From Hydrogenophaga sp. PBL-H3 (lineage in GTDB: Bacteria > Pseudomonadota > Gammaproteobacteria > Burkholderiales > Burkholderiaceae_C): 64,000 nucleotides of DNA. The stretch's first letter is position 1. Each line of letters starts with the position of its first letter. The notes beneath the pieces are model-generated. The model saw only the letters and a program-made list of their open reading frames with translations, was not told where the DNA came from and did not search any database. The stretch lies in the NCBI RefSeq assembly GCF_010104355.1, contig NZ_CP044972.1:2108001-2172000 (forward strand). The letters are read 5' to 3'. Position numbers and translations under genes: made by a program. Shown here piece after piece: positions 32,169-42,396 of this stretch.

Positions 32169-32199
32169 GCCGGCGCCCCGACATGGGCGCTGGCCTTTT
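32169..32199 (+). terminator. Terminator-like hairpin between sucB and lpd
   Basis: GCCGGCGCCC (32169-32178) pairs with GGGCGCTGGC (32185-32194), including one G-T pair, with loop CGACAT, followed by CTTTT. It looks like an intrinsic terminator placed inside the operon and could lower E3 expression. Confidence 0.6.
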
Positions 32200-32216
32200 G
32201 AATTCAGGAATCCAAC

Positions 32217-33644
<1,428 letters not shown>

Positions 33645-33663
33645 ACGCGCACGGTCAACCGCT

Positions 33664-34761
33664 TTGAGCGTTCGCAGCACCTATGAAGCCGCGCTGAAAG
33701 AGCGCGGCTACACAACCGACCCCGCCCAGCAGCGTGCCATCGACGCGCTGGAGCGGTGCGCCACCGAGTGGACCGAGTACAAACAGCGCCGCTCCAACTC
33801 GCTCAAAAAGCTCTTCATCAAGCCCGACATTCCGCGCGGTGTGTACATGTTTGGCGGCGTGGGCCGGGGCAAGAGCTTCCTGATGGATTGCTTTTTCAAC
33901 GCGGTCCCCCTGAAGCGCAAGACGCGGTTGCATTTCCACGAGTTCATGCGCGAGGTGCACCGCGAGTTGCGCGACCTGCAAGGCACGGTGAACCCGCTGG
34001 ACGAGCTGGGTTTGCGTATTGCCAGGCGCTACAAGCTGATTTGCTTTGACGAGTTCCACGTCGCCGACGTGACCGATGCGATGATCCTGCATCGCCTGCT
34101 CGACGCCTTGTTCAAGGCCGGCGTGGGTTTCGTAACGACTTCCAACTTCCACCCCGACGGCCTCTACCCCGACGGTCTGCACCGCGATCGCATCCTGCCT
34201 GCCATCGAGCTGCTTAAAGAGCGGCTGGAGGTGTTGAGTGTGGACAACGGTACCGACTACCGTCAGCGCACGCTCAACCACATCCAGCTCTACCACTGCC
34301 CGCTGGGGCCGCAGGCCGACGCGGCCATGGAAGCCACCTTCAACGAATTGGCCGAAGCCGGCGACCAGGATCCGGTGATGCAGATCGAGTCGCGCCAGAT
34401 CAACGCGGTGCGACGTGCTGGCGGAGTGATCTGGTTCGATTTCCGCACGCTGTGTGGCGGGCCGCGGTCTCAAAACGACTACCTGGAAATCGCCACCCAG
34501 TTCCACACGGTGATGCTGTCCAATGTGCCGCAGATGCAGGTGCGTCAGGCGTCGGAGGCGCGGCGATTCACCTGGCTGATCGACGTGCTCTACGACCGCC
34601 GCGTCAAGCTGGTCATGTCGGCTGCGGTTCAGCCCGAAGAGCTCTACCTGGAAGGGCCCATGTCACACGAGTTCCCTCGCACGGTGTCGCGCTTGGGCGA
34701 GATGCAGTCCGAGGAGTTTCTGGCGCTGGAACACCGCTTGGTGGACACCGGGTTGACCTGA
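33664..34761 (+). CDS. zapE: AFG1-like ATPase ZapE
   Basis: ZapE is an AAA-type ATPase that associates with the Z-ring and affects cell division under stress. The 365-residue protein has a Walker A MFGGVGRGKSFLMD with Lys70, Walker B LICFDEFHVADV and the sensor stretch VTTSNFHPDGLYPDGL. FHTVMLSNVPQM in the C-terminal part is conserved in the family. The start is TTG: MSVRSTYEA matches the usual N-terminus and no earlier start is available in frame. It follows the odh operon by 19 bases and may be read through from it. Confidence 0.92.
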   Translation: MSVRSTYEAALKERGYTTDPAQQRAIDALERCATEWTEYKQRRSNSLKKLFIKPDIPRGVYMFGGVGRGKSFLMDCFFNAVPLKRKTRLHFHEFMREVHRELRDLQGTVNPLDELGLRIARRYKLICFDEFHVADVTDAMILHRLLDALFKAGVGFVTTSNFHPDGLYPDGLHRDRILPAIELLKERLEVLSVDNGTDYRQRTLNHIQLYHCPLGPQADAAMEATFNELAEAGDQDPVMQIESRQINAVRRAGGVIWFDFRTLCGGPRSQNDYLEIATQFHTVMLSNVPQMQVRQASEARRFTWLIDVLYDRRVKLVMSAAVQPEELYLEGPMSHEFPRTVSRLGEMQSEEFLALEHRLVDTGLT

Positions 34762-34794
34762 CCCGTCGAAGCGCTCCGCGGTGGTGCCAAGGCC

Positions 34795-35553
34795 CTAGCT
34801 CAACGGCTCCAGCTTCACGATCACGATCGACAGGTTGTCGCCCGCACCTTTGGCGCGTGTGCGGGCCTTCTGGATCAGGAACTCGCAGGCTTCACGCGGC
34901 GACAGCATGGCGATCGTGCTGGCCAGCTCTTCGGGTGTGAAGTAGTGCCACACGCCGTCGCTGCACGCCATAAAGGCTTCACCTGGAATGAGTTGAGGCA
35001 CCACGTGAAGATCCACTGGCGGATCGTTCTCGGTGCCCAGGCAGCCCATGAGGATGTTGGCGTGCGGGTGATCCAGCGCATCCTGTTCGCTGATCTCACC
35101 TTGGTTGACCAGCGTCTGCACGTAAGAGTGGTCCATGGTGCGAAACACCATGCGGCCGTTGCGGAAGTGGTAGATCCGCGAATCACCAGCGTGCACCCAG
35201 TGGCTCTCACCGTCCGGATCGATCAGGAAGGCCGCGATGGTGCTGTGCGGTTCCTGTTCGGCTGACACGGCGGTGAGCTTGATCACGAGATGCGACTCTT
35301 CGACGATCTGGCGCAACAGCGCCGACGCGTCGTCGGTGTCCGGGTCGTAGCGTTCGAACAGCTGACGCGCCGTGAGCATCACCTGGTCGGACGCCTTGCG
35401 CCCTCCGCTGCGCCCACCCATGCCGTCGGCCAGCACGGCCAGGATGCACGTGCTCTGGCGCGGGTGGTTCAGCAGACACACCTGATCCTGCTGGTAGTCG
35501 CGATCGCCCCGGTGGATGCCGGTCGATGCCTGGATGCGGTAGCCTTTGGACAT
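34795..35553 (-). CDS. PP2C-family protein serine/threonine phosphatase
   Basis: A 252-residue metal-dependent phosphatase of the PP2C/Stp1 type. Metal-binding motifs are visible: RGDRDYQQDQ near residue 17, VLADGMGG with Asp43, VHAGDSRIYHFRNG, ACSDGVW and GAGDNLSIVIV. There is no transmembrane segment. The matching Ser/Thr kinase is not in the window. ATG 35553 is chosen because KGYRIQASTGIHRGD is the normal start of the domain; ATG 35580 is possible. It converges on zapE and diverges from the helicase. Confidence 0.92.
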   Translation of the reverse strand: MSKGYRIQASTGIHRGDRDYQQDQVCLLNHPRQSTCILAVLADGMGGRSGGRKASDQVMLTARQLFERYDPDTDDASALLRQIVEESHLVIKLTAVSAEQEPHSTIAAFLIDPDGESHWVHAGDSRIYHFRNGRMVFRTMDHSYVQTLVNQGEISEQDALDHPHANILMGCLGTENDPPVDLHVVPQLIPGEAFMACSDGVWHYFTPEELASTIAMLSPREACEFLIQKARTRAKGAGDNLSIVIVKLEPLS

Positions 35554-35653
35554 ATGAATCAATCGTTGTTCGGATGCCATTCGATGCGTGCAATGGTATC
35601 CAGTTATGTTCCCGTGGTGCCCCATCTCCCGTGCGTCCTTGCATGCTGCTGGT

Positions 35654-37702
35654 GTGATTGATCTGGCCCAGCGCGTGGCGGCCGCCTTCGCCGCCGAAGG
35701 CGCCCTGTCTGCAGGCCGGCCTGGCCATCGTCCCAGACCTGCGCAGTTGCAGATGGCGCTCGCTGTGGCGCAGGCTTTACAGGCCGGCGAACACCTGGCG
35801 GTGGAGGCTGGCACGGGTGTGGGCAAGACGTTTGCCTACCTCGTGCCTGTGTTGCTGAGCGGGCAACGGGCGCTGTTGTCGACGGCCACGCAAGCTTTGC
35901 AAGACCAATTGTTCTTCCGGGATATTCCGGCGGTTTCTCGAGCATTGGGCCTGCCGGTGCGCGCGGCCCTGCTCAAGGGGCGCTCAAGTTACCTGTGCCT
36001 GCACCGGTTGGAACTGGCCAGAACCGTGGGGTCGCCTTCGCAGCGCGACCCCACCATGGCCGCCGGACTGGAGCAAGTGCAGCGTTGGGCGCGGCTCACC
36101 CGCAGCGGCGATGTGGGTGAGCTGGACATGCTGGACGAACGCTCGCCGTTGCGCCCCCTGATCACCTCCACTCGCCACAACTGCCTGGGCGCCAGTTGCC
36201 CGCAGGCTGCGCTGTGCCATGTCAATCTCGCGCGCCGCCAGGCACGCGAAGCCGACTGGGTCGTGATCAACCACCATCTGTTTTTTGCCGATCAGGTCAT
36301 CCGTGAGGCCGAAGCGGTGGACTGGCTGCCCGAGACCGGGGTGGTGGTGCTGGACGAAGCACACCAGCTCAACGACACGGGTATCCAGCTGTTGTCTCAG
36401 TCCATCTCGTCGGATCACCTGCGCGATCTCGCGCGCGAGCTGGGCGTGCAAGGCAATGCCTGGGCCCGGGGCCTGCGGCCCTGGGGGCGCCTGGCGCTCA
36501 GCCTGGAGCAGGCCTGCCGCACGCTGGGTTCGTTGGTCCGTGGCCCGGGCATCCACGGCCGCAGCCGTTGGACCGAACCCATTCCCGAGGGCCTGGACCC
36601 GGCCGCCTGGCTGCCAGCGGTATCCGGCCTCGACCACGCCTTGACGGCTGTGCTGGAGGCTGTGTCGGCCACCGCCCAGAGCGCCGCCGAACTCGCACGA
36701 CTGCTCAACCGCATCAAGGCGCTGCAGACGACGTGGGGCCTGTTGGCGCCAGGTGGACCGAGCCCGTTGGATGCCGCCAGCGTGCGCTGGATGGAATGGG
36801 GCGCTGATCGCTCCTGGCGCATGGTGCGTGCGCCGCTGGACAGCGCCACCCGCTTCAGCCACCTCGTGCCGGGCTCAGGGTCCAGCGCCCGAAGCTGGAT
36901 CTTCGCATCGGCCACGCTGGGCCACGACGACGCGCTGAGCTGGTTCACCCGCAGCCTGGGCTTGTCGAATCACCTCACGGTGCGCACGCTGCGGGTGGCC
37001 AGTCCGTTCGACCATGGGGAGCAGGCCGCGCTCCATGTGCCGGCCGATCTGCCCGAGCCGTCGGACGTGGCACACACGCCCGAACTGGCGGTGCAGGTGG
37101 CCCGTTGGGCGAGTCGATTGGGCGGGCGCACTTTGGTGCTGACCACCACACTGCGCGCAGTGGCGCGCATGGCCGAGGCCTTGAACGAACAGGTGTTGCA
37201 GGGCCGAAGCGCGCCGATGGTGGTGCTTGCCCAAGGGCAACTGTCTCGGGCAGCGCTGCTGGCGCGGTTTCGGGCGGCTGCGTCATCGCCCCACGGCGCC
37301 ATTCTGGTGGCGTCGGCTTCGTTCTGGGAAGGGGTGGATCTGCCGGGGGATGGACTTCAACTGCTCGTGATCGACAAGCTGCCCTTCCCATCGCCAGACG
37401 ATCCCTTGACCATGGCGCGCTCGGAGCGTCTGGAGGCGCAAGGCCTGAAGGCATTCGTTGATGGCTACCTGCCCGAGGCCGCCATGGCACTGAAGCAGGG
37501 GGCGGGGCGTTTGATTCGAACCGAGACCGACCGGGGTGTGCTGGTGATCGGCGACCGCAGGCTGCTCACACGCAGTTATGGCCTTCAGTTGTTGTCCTGC
37601 CTGCCACCCATGCGCCGTCTGGTGGACGACGCCGACATGAATGCAGCGCTGGACGCACTGGTTCTCACCAGACCTTCCACCACGGATCGTTCGCTGTCTT
37701 GA
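35654..37702 (+). CDS. DinG/YoaA-like XPD-family ATP-dependent DNA helicase
   Basis: A 682-residue superfamily 2 helicase. It has Walker A VEAGTGVGKTFAYLVP (Lys58), DEAH box VVVLDEAHQLND (about 234) and C-terminal motifs VASASFWEGVDLPGDGL and KQGAGRLIRTETDRG. Four cysteines (Cys115, Cys177, Cys182, Cys188) between the Walker motifs suit the [4Fe-4S] cluster of XPD/DinG helicases. Such enzymes unwind 5'-to-3' and help at forks or R-loops. The GTG start is an estimate; ATG 35588 or 35606 would lengthen it. The 3' end overlaps convergent bamD by 38 bases. Confidence 0.9.
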   Translation: MIDLAQRVAAAFAAEGALSAGRPGHRPRPAQLQMALAVAQALQAGEHLAVEAGTGVGKTFAYLVPVLLSGQRALLSTATQALQDQLFFRDIPAVSRALGLPVRAALLKGRSSYLCLHRLELARTVGSPSQRDPTMAAGLEQVQRWARLTRSGDVGELDMLDERSPLRPLITSTRHNCLGASCPQAALCHVNLARRQAREADWVVINHHLFFADQVIREAEAVDWLPETGVVVLDEAHQLNDTGIQLLSQSISSDHLRDLARELGVQGNAWARGLRPWGRLALSLEQACRTLGSLVRGPGIHGRSRWTEPIPEGLDPAAWLPAVSGLDHALTAVLEAVSATAQSAAELARLLNRIKALQTTWGLLAPGGPSPLDAASVRWMEWGADRSWRMVRAPLDSATRFSHLVPGSGSSARSWIFASATLGHDDALSWFTRSLGLSNHLTVRTLRVASPFDHGEQAALHVPADLPEPSDVAHTPELAVQVARWASRLGGRTLVLTTTLRAVARMAEALNEQVLQGRSAPMVVLAQGQLSRAALLARFRAAASSPHGAILVASASFWEGVDLPGDGLQLLVIDKLPFPSPDDPLTMARSERLEAQGLKAFVDGYLPEAAMALKQGAGRLIRTETDRGVLVIGDRRLLTRSYGLQLLSCLPPMRRLVDDADMNAALDALVLTRPSTTDRSLS

Positions 37703-38471
37703 AGCCCTGACTCAGGTACTCGCTTCGCGGGTAGTTGGCCTGCATGACGCGGCGGGCGTCGTCGCGCAGTTGGGTCATGCCCAGGGCGTCGTAGGAGCGC
37801 ACCATGATGAACAAGGCCTCTTCCAGCGCGGGCGCGTTGGTGTATTCGTTCAGCGCAGTCTGCGCCCGGTTGATGGCCGCGACATGAGCGCCGCGGCTGA
37901 GGTAATAACGTGCCACGTGCACTTCGTACTGGGCCAGCGAATTGACGATGTAGGTCATGCGCAAGCGGGCGTCGGGCGTGTAGCGCGAGTCCGGGAAGCG
38001 GGTGCTCAGCTCGCGGAATGCCTCGAACGACTCCTTGGCGGCCTTCTGGTCGCGCTCGGACAGGTCCTGCCGCGCAATGGCGCCGAACAGGCCCAGGTTG
38101 TCATTGAAGTTGACCAGGCCCTTGAGGTAGAGCGCGTAGTCCATGGCCGGGCTGGCCGGGTGCAGCTTCTGGAACCGCTCGATGGCCGCCAGCGCCTGAG
38201 GCGGTTCGCCGGCTTTGTAATGGGTGTAGGCCTTGTCGAGCTGGGCCTGTTGCGCCAGCGGGGTGCCGGCGGCGCGGCCTTCGAGCTTCTCGAGCAAGGT
38301 CACGGAGCGCTCGAAGTTGCCTGCCGAGCGTTCGTCGGTGGCTTCGCTGTAGATGCGGTTGGGGCTCCAGTTCGCAGTCTCATCTTTGGGCTTGGTGCTG
38401 CCGCAAGCGCTCAGCACCAGCGCAGCGCCCAGCGCACAAGCGGTCAGAGCCGATAATCTGAACGTCAACAT
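37665..38471 (-). CDS. bamD: Outer membrane assembly lipoprotein BamD
   Basis: BamD is the essential lipoprotein of the BAM complex that inserts beta-barrels in the outer membrane. The 268-residue precursor has a signal peptide and lipobox LVLSAC with lipidated Cys23. TPR-like repeats follow, with PNRIYSEATDERSAGNFERS, AYTHYKAGEPPQALAAIERF and YEVHVARYYLSRGAHVAAINR. ATG 38471 has GGTGAG upstream and starts right at the signal peptide. A TATACT on the minus strand at 38515-38520 could be its -10. Other BAM genes here are bamB (48721) and skp. Confidence 0.95.
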   Translation of the reverse strand: MLTFRLSALTACALGAALVLSACGSTKPKDETANWSPNRIYSEATDERSAGNFERSVTLLEKLEGRAAGTPLAQQAQLDKAYTHYKAGEPPQALAAIERFQKLHPASPAMDYALYLKGLVNFNDNLGLFGAIARQDLSERDQKAAKESFEAFRELSTRFPDSRYTPDARLRMTYIVNSLAQYEVHVARYYLSRGAHVAAINRAQTALNEYTNAPALEEALFIMVRSYDALGMTQLRDDARRVMQANYPRSEYLSQGFKTANDPWWKVW

Positions 38472-38502
38472 AACGAACTCACCTTCACAACGGAACGACG
38501 GA

Positions 38503-39558
38503 TTGAAAGCGCAAAGTATATCGACGGGGGGGGAGTCGGACGGTCTGGCAGCAGACACGACCCATGACGCGGCAGCGACCGCCGACGAATGGGTGCTCGA
38601 GATCGAAAAACGCCTCTGTGCCGTGCCCGTGGGCATGCATGGCTGGCGAATCGACCGCGCGCTGGCCCAGCTGATCCCTGAGTTCTCTCGCTCCTACCTG
38701 CAGCAACTCATGGCCGATGGTGCCGTGGAGCTGCGTGGTGCGGCCCAGACCAAACCGTCGGCGCGCATCGCCGCCGGTGACCAGTTGTATGTGGAACTGC
38801 GTCCCACACAGCAGGCCCAGGCCTTCGTGCCCGAAACGATGGCGCTGGACGTGGTGTTTGAAGACGCCGACCTGCTCGTGATTCACAAGCCTGCCGGCCT
38901 GGTGGTGCATCCCGCCGCCGGCCACTGGGGCGGCACCCTGCTCAACGGCCTGCTGGCCCACCACGCGGGGGCCGCCAGCCTGCCGCGCGCCGGCATCGTG
39001 CACCGGCTCGACAAGGACACCTCGGGTCTGATGCTCGTGGGCAAATCGCGCCTGGCCGTCGAGGCGCTGGTGCGCGCCATCGCCGCACGCGAGGTGAGTC
39101 GCCAGTACCTGGCCCTGGCCCATGGCCGCTGGAAGGGCCTTGGTGACCAGCATGTGGACCAACCCATCGGGCGCGACGTGCAAAACCGCCTGCGCATGGC
39201 GGTGGTGCGGGTGGAGGGCGGCAGCAGCAAGACCGCGCAGACGACGTTCCGCCTGCTCGATACCTGCGATCAGGCCAGTCTGGTGGCTTGCAAGCTGCAC
39301 ACCGGACGCACCCACCAGATCCGGGTCCACATGGCCTGGCTTGGTCATCCGTTGGTCGGCGATACGCTGTATGGCGGGCGAGCGCTGTGGGGCATGGGCC
39401 GGCAGTCGTTGCACGCGGCGCGCCTGGAGCTCAAGCATCCCGTCAGCGGCCAGCCCTTGTTGTTTCGCTCCACGCCACCGGCCGATATGCTCCAGGCGAT
39501 GGAATCCAGCGGGCTCCATTACAATGCGCAGAGCTGGGACAGCGATCCGGTGGCCTGA
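38503..39558 (+). CDS. rluD: Ribosomal large subunit pseudouridine synthase D
   Basis: RluD makes pseudouridines in helix 69 of 23S rRNA. The 351-residue product has an S4 domain (about 48-105, GWRIDRALAQLIPEFSRSYL) and the RluA-type catalytic domain with Asp170 in GIVHRLDKDTSGLMLV and LHTGRTHQIRVHM. The start is uncertain. TTG 38503 leaves only 31 bases to bamD and has a G8 tract just inside the frame; GTG 38593 would give about 321 residues, closer to E. coli. Divergent from bamD, as in many proteobacteria. Confidence 0.9.
   Translation: MKAQSISTGGESDGLAADTTHDAAATADEWVLEIEKRLCAVPVGMHGWRIDRALAQLIPEFSRSYLQQLMADGAVELRGAAQTKPSARIAAGDQLYVELRPTQQAQAFVPETMALDVVFEDADLLVIHKPAGLVVHPAAGHWGGTLLNGLLAHHAGAASLPRAGIVHRLDKDTSGLMLVGKSRLAVEALVRAIAAREVSRQYLALAHGRWKGLGDQHVDQPIGRDVQNRLRMAVVRVEGGSSKTAQTTFRLLDTCDQASLVACKLHTGRTHQIRVHMAWLGHPLVGDTLYGGRALWGMGRQSLHAARLELKHPVSGQPLLFRSTPPADMLQAMESSGLHYNAQSWDSDPVA
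38526..38533 (+). repeat. G8 homopolymer near the rluD start
   Basis: Eight consecutive G lie 23 bases after the TTG taken as the rluD start, and close to the putative bamD -10. If the upstream start is used, slippage here would shift the frame. Confidence 0.6.
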
Positions 39559-39799
39559 AGCCGCACCATCCGACGCGGATGGATGCGCAACTCCCTTCAC
39601 CCCGACCTTCGCCCCACCGCCCGATTTCACCGCCTGACCGAGAGCCAGCGCCCGGGCTCTGCAGAATCCAGCCGATTCGACCCGACCCAACGGTCGCGCC
39701 CGCCTGCTGCATGGCCCGGACACACAGCCCGGATGATGCAGGCACCGTTTGCTTTTCGCACCGTCCCGGCCAACAACCGGTTTTTGACTGACAGACACC
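39559..39799 (+). other. Intergenic region between rluD and scpB with one hairpin
   Basis: This 241-base gap holds no convincing gene. Eight bases into it a perfect seven-base stem, CCATCCG (39566-39572) with CGGATGG (39576-39582), may mark the rluD 3' end, though no T-run follows. The rest is Pro-codon-like GC-rich sequence with no clear promoter. Confidence 0.5.
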
Positions 39800-40528
39800 A
39801 TGAACACAACGGATGCCAAGCGTGTCCTCGAGACGGCATTGATCTGCGCGCCCCAGCCGCTGTCGGTGCGCGAGCTCGGCACGCTGTTCGACATGGAAGT
39901 GTCGGCCGATACGCTCAAGACTCTGCTGGCCGACCTGCAGCTGGAGTGGACCGGGCGCGGCGTCGAGCTGGTGCAGGTGGCCACGGGCTGGCGTTTCCAG
40001 AGCCGGCCCGAACTGCGTCCGTACCTGGACCGACTGCATCCAGAGAAACCCCCGCGCTACAGCCGCGCCGCCATGGAAACCTTGGCGATCATTGCCTACC
40101 GCCAGCCCGTGACGCGTGGCGACATGGAAGACATCCGCGGCGTCACCATCAATTCGCTGATCATCAAGCAGCTCGAAGACCGGGGCTGGATCGAAGTCAT
40201 CGGCCACCGCGAAACCGTCGGTCGCCCGGCCTTGTTTGCGACCACGCGCCAGTTCCTCGACGACCTGGGGCTGGCCTCGCTGGACCAGTTGCCGCCACTG
40301 GACGGCAGCGAGGTGCAGGAGTCCGCGCTGGACCGCCTCGATTTCGAATCTCTGGCCAACAGTTTGCAGCCCGGCTCTTCCGAGCCCGACGCACCCGAAT
40401 CAGATCTGCTTCTGGTGGCCGAACCCCTGGCCACCGATCCCCATTCCCCGCCCTCCGACCCGCAGTTGTTGGAACCGTCCACACAGGAAGACCATGACCC
40501 CGGATCAAACCCCCCCAGCCTCGCCTGA
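39800..40528 (+). CDS. scpB: Segregation and condensation protein ScpB
   Basis: ScpB is a winged-helix partner of ScpA and SMC in chromosome condensation. In this 242-residue protein the two winged-helix domains cover about 1-170, with [40 protein letters not shown] and [17 protein letters not shown]. The last 70 residues are an acidic, Pro-rich low-complexity tail. scpA is not in the window. The 3' end overlaps rluB by 35 bases, so the two are probably co-translated. Confidence 0.94.
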   Translation: MNTTDAKRVLETALICAPQPLSVRELGTLFDMEVSADTLKTLLADLQLEWTGRGVELVQVATGWRFQSRPELRPYLDRLHPEKPPRYSRAAMETLAIIAYRQPVTRGDMEDIRGVTINSLIIKQLEDRGWIEVIGHRETVGRPALFATTRQFLDDLGLASLDQLPPLDGSEVQESALDRLDFESLANSLQPGSSEPDAPESDLLLVAEPLATDPHSPPSDPQLLEPSTQEDHDPGSNPPSLA

Positions 40529-41834
40529 GCCCGATCACGCTCCCGAGGCGACTGCGCCCGAGCAAGCCGGCGCGACGAGCCCGGTGCAAGTGGCTCCTGT
40601 ACCGGAGGTGCTTCGCTTTGACGACGTGGTCAGTGGTGCATTCGATGCCGAGCAGGAGCAGGATCTCCCGCTGCTCCCAGCCAAGCGCGTGCTGGCCCCC
40701 CAAGCCGAGTCGCCCAAGCTGCACAAGGTGCTGGCGCAGGCCGGCATGGGCTCGCGGCTGGAAATGGAGCAGTTGATCCTGGAGGGCCGCATCTCGGTCA
40801 ACGGTGAGCCGGCCCACGTGGGGCAGCGCATCCAGTTTGGCGACGTGATCAAGGTCAATGGCAAGCCGGTGCGCGTGCGCATGACGCCACCACCACCACG
40901 CGTGCTGGCGTACCACAAGCCCGCTGGCGAAGTGGTGTCGCACGATGATCCGCAGAACCGGCCCACCGTGTTCCGCCGCCTGCCCAAGCTGATGCAGGGC
41001 AAGTGGCAGTCGGTCGGCCGGCTCGATCTGAACACCGAAGGCCTGCTGCTGCTCACCAGCTCCGGTGAACTCGCCAACCGCCTGATGCACCCGCGTTTCG
41101 GCCTGCAGCGTGAATACGCGGTGCGTGTGCTCGGCGCGCTGTCGAACGAGGAAAAAGCGCGCCTGCTCGATGGCGTGCGGCTGGACGACGGCATGGCCCA
41201 GTTCGCCTCCATCGAAGACGGCGGCGGCGAGGGCGCCAACTGCTGGTACCGCGTAACGATTGGCGAAGGCCGCAACCGCGAGGTGCGCCGCATGTTCGAG
41301 GCGGTGGGCCACGCGGTCAGCCGCCTGATCCGCATTCGCTACGGCGCCATGATGCTGCCGCGCGGCCTCAAGCGAGGCGCCTGGATCGAGCTGGACGAGC
41401 GCGACATTGCCCGCCTGACCGCCGCCGCCGGCATGCCCGGCGCCGACGAGGAGGGCGCTCGCCCACCCCGGCCGGCCGGCCGCCATCCTGCACAACGTGG
41501 AAAGCAGGGTCCCAGGTCCGGCCGAACCCAGGGCAATCCGCCTGGCAGTCGCAACGAAGGCCCAGGCTTCGGTGACCGACGCAGCAGCGGCTACGGCATG
41601 GGGGGTGCCCCGGGCGGCCCTGGTGGCAAAGGCCGAGGTGCCAAACCGGGCGCCGGTGCGGGCGGTCGCGGGCCGGGTGGCGCGGCGTCGCAGCCCGATC
41701 CCATGAAGACCTCGTTCGGCTATATCGGGCAAGACGCCTTGCAACGACGTCGCGAGCAGGAAGCCGGCCGCGGCAGTGCGCCGGGTGGGGCTCGCCGTCG
41801 TGGCGGGGGCGGTGGTCGATCGGGTGGCCGCTGA
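40494..41834 (+). CDS. rluB: Ribosomal large subunit pseudouridine synthase B, long-tailed
   Basis: RluB modifies U2605 of 23S rRNA. The 446-residue protein has an acidic/Pro N-terminal extension (1-70), an S4 domain (about 73-130, [22 protein letters not shown]) and the RsuA-type catalytic domain with Asp178 in [15 protein letters not shown] tail of about 120 residues rich in Gly, Arg and Pro follows, with repeats of the GGR/RGG type and ending [11 protein letters not shown]. coli RluB is 291 residues, so both ends are extended. AGGA lies about five bases before ATG 40494. Confidence 0.93.
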   Translation: MTPDQTPPASPEPDHAPEATAPEQAGATSPVQVAPVPEVLRFDDVVSGAFDAEQEQDLPLLPAKRVLAPQAESPKLHKVLAQAGMGSRLEMEQLILEGRISVNGEPAHVGQRIQFGDVIKVNGKPVRVRMTPPPPRVLAYHKPAGEVVSHDDPQNRPTVFRRLPKLMQGKWQSVGRLDLNTEGLLLLTSSGELANRLMHPRFGLQREYAVRVLGALSNEEKARLLDGVRLDDGMAQFASIEDGGGEGANCWYRVTIGEGRNREVRRMFEAVGHAVSRLIRIRYGAMMLPRGLKRGAWIELDERDIARLTAAAGMPGADEEGARPPRPAGRHPAQRGKQGPRSGRTQGNPPGSRNEGPGFGDRRSSGYGMGGAPGGPGGKGRGAKPGAGAGGRGPGGAASQPDPMKTSFGYIGQDALQRRREQEAGRGSAPGGARRRGGGGGRSGGR

Positions 41835-41857
41835 GCGCGTGCCACCCTCGGCTCGCC

Positions 41858-41889
41858 GTCACGGCACCGTGACACGACCAATGTAGAAT
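41858..41889. promoter_or_regulatory. Palindrome and -10 element upstream of ndk
   Basis: GTCACGG-CA-CCGTGAC (41858-41873) is a perfect inverted repeat. TAGAAT at 41884-41889 could be the ndk -10, and the palindrome then covers the -35 region. It could be an operator, or simply the 3'-end hairpin of rluB mRNA. Confidence 0.4.
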
Positions 41890-41950
41890 CAGGGGCTTTG
41901 CGGGGTGCCCCAAACCCCGGCAGATTCACCCACAAAACCTCAGGATTTCC

Positions 41951-42376
41951 ATGGCCATCGAACGCACCCTCTCCATCATCAAGCCCGACGCCGTTGCCAA
42001 GAACGTCATTGGCCAGATCTACGCCCGCTTTGAAGCCGCAGGCCTGAAGGTCGTGGCGGCCCGCATGGCCCACCTGTCGCGCGGCGAAGCCGAGCAGTTT
42101 TACGCCGTGCACAAGGCCCGTCCTTTCTTCAAGGATCTGGTCGACTTCATGATCTCCGGCCCGGTGATGATCCAGGCCCTCGAAGGCGAAGGCGCGATTG
42201 CCAAGAACCGCGACCTGATGGGCGCCACCGACCCGAAGAAGGCCGATGCCGGCACGATCCGCGCTGACTTCGCCGACAGCATCGACGCCAACGCTGTGCA
42301 CGGCTCTGACGCCCCCGAAACTGCTGCCGCTGAAATCGCGTTTTTCTTCGCCGGCCTCAACGTCTACTCGCGCTGA
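41951..42376 (+). CDS. ndk: Nucleoside diphosphate kinase
   Basis: Ndk balances NTP and dNTP pools by phosphate transfer through a phospho-histidine. The 141-residue protein has the standard length. Catalytic His117 is in [10 protein letters not shown], and [16 protein letters not shown] at the start is the nucleotide-binding signature. A 116-base gap with a palindrome separates it from rluB, suggesting its own promoter. rlmN follows 20 bases later. Confidence 0.98.
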   Translation: MAIERTLSIIKPDAVAKNVIGQIYARFEAAGLKVVAARMAHLSRGEAEQFYAVHKARPFFKDLVDFMISGPVMIQALEGEGAIAKNRDLMGATDPKKADAGTIRADFADSIDANAVHGSDAPETAAAEIAFFFAGLNVYSR

Positions 42377-42396
42377 GCCAGCGCGCTGACCATGCC

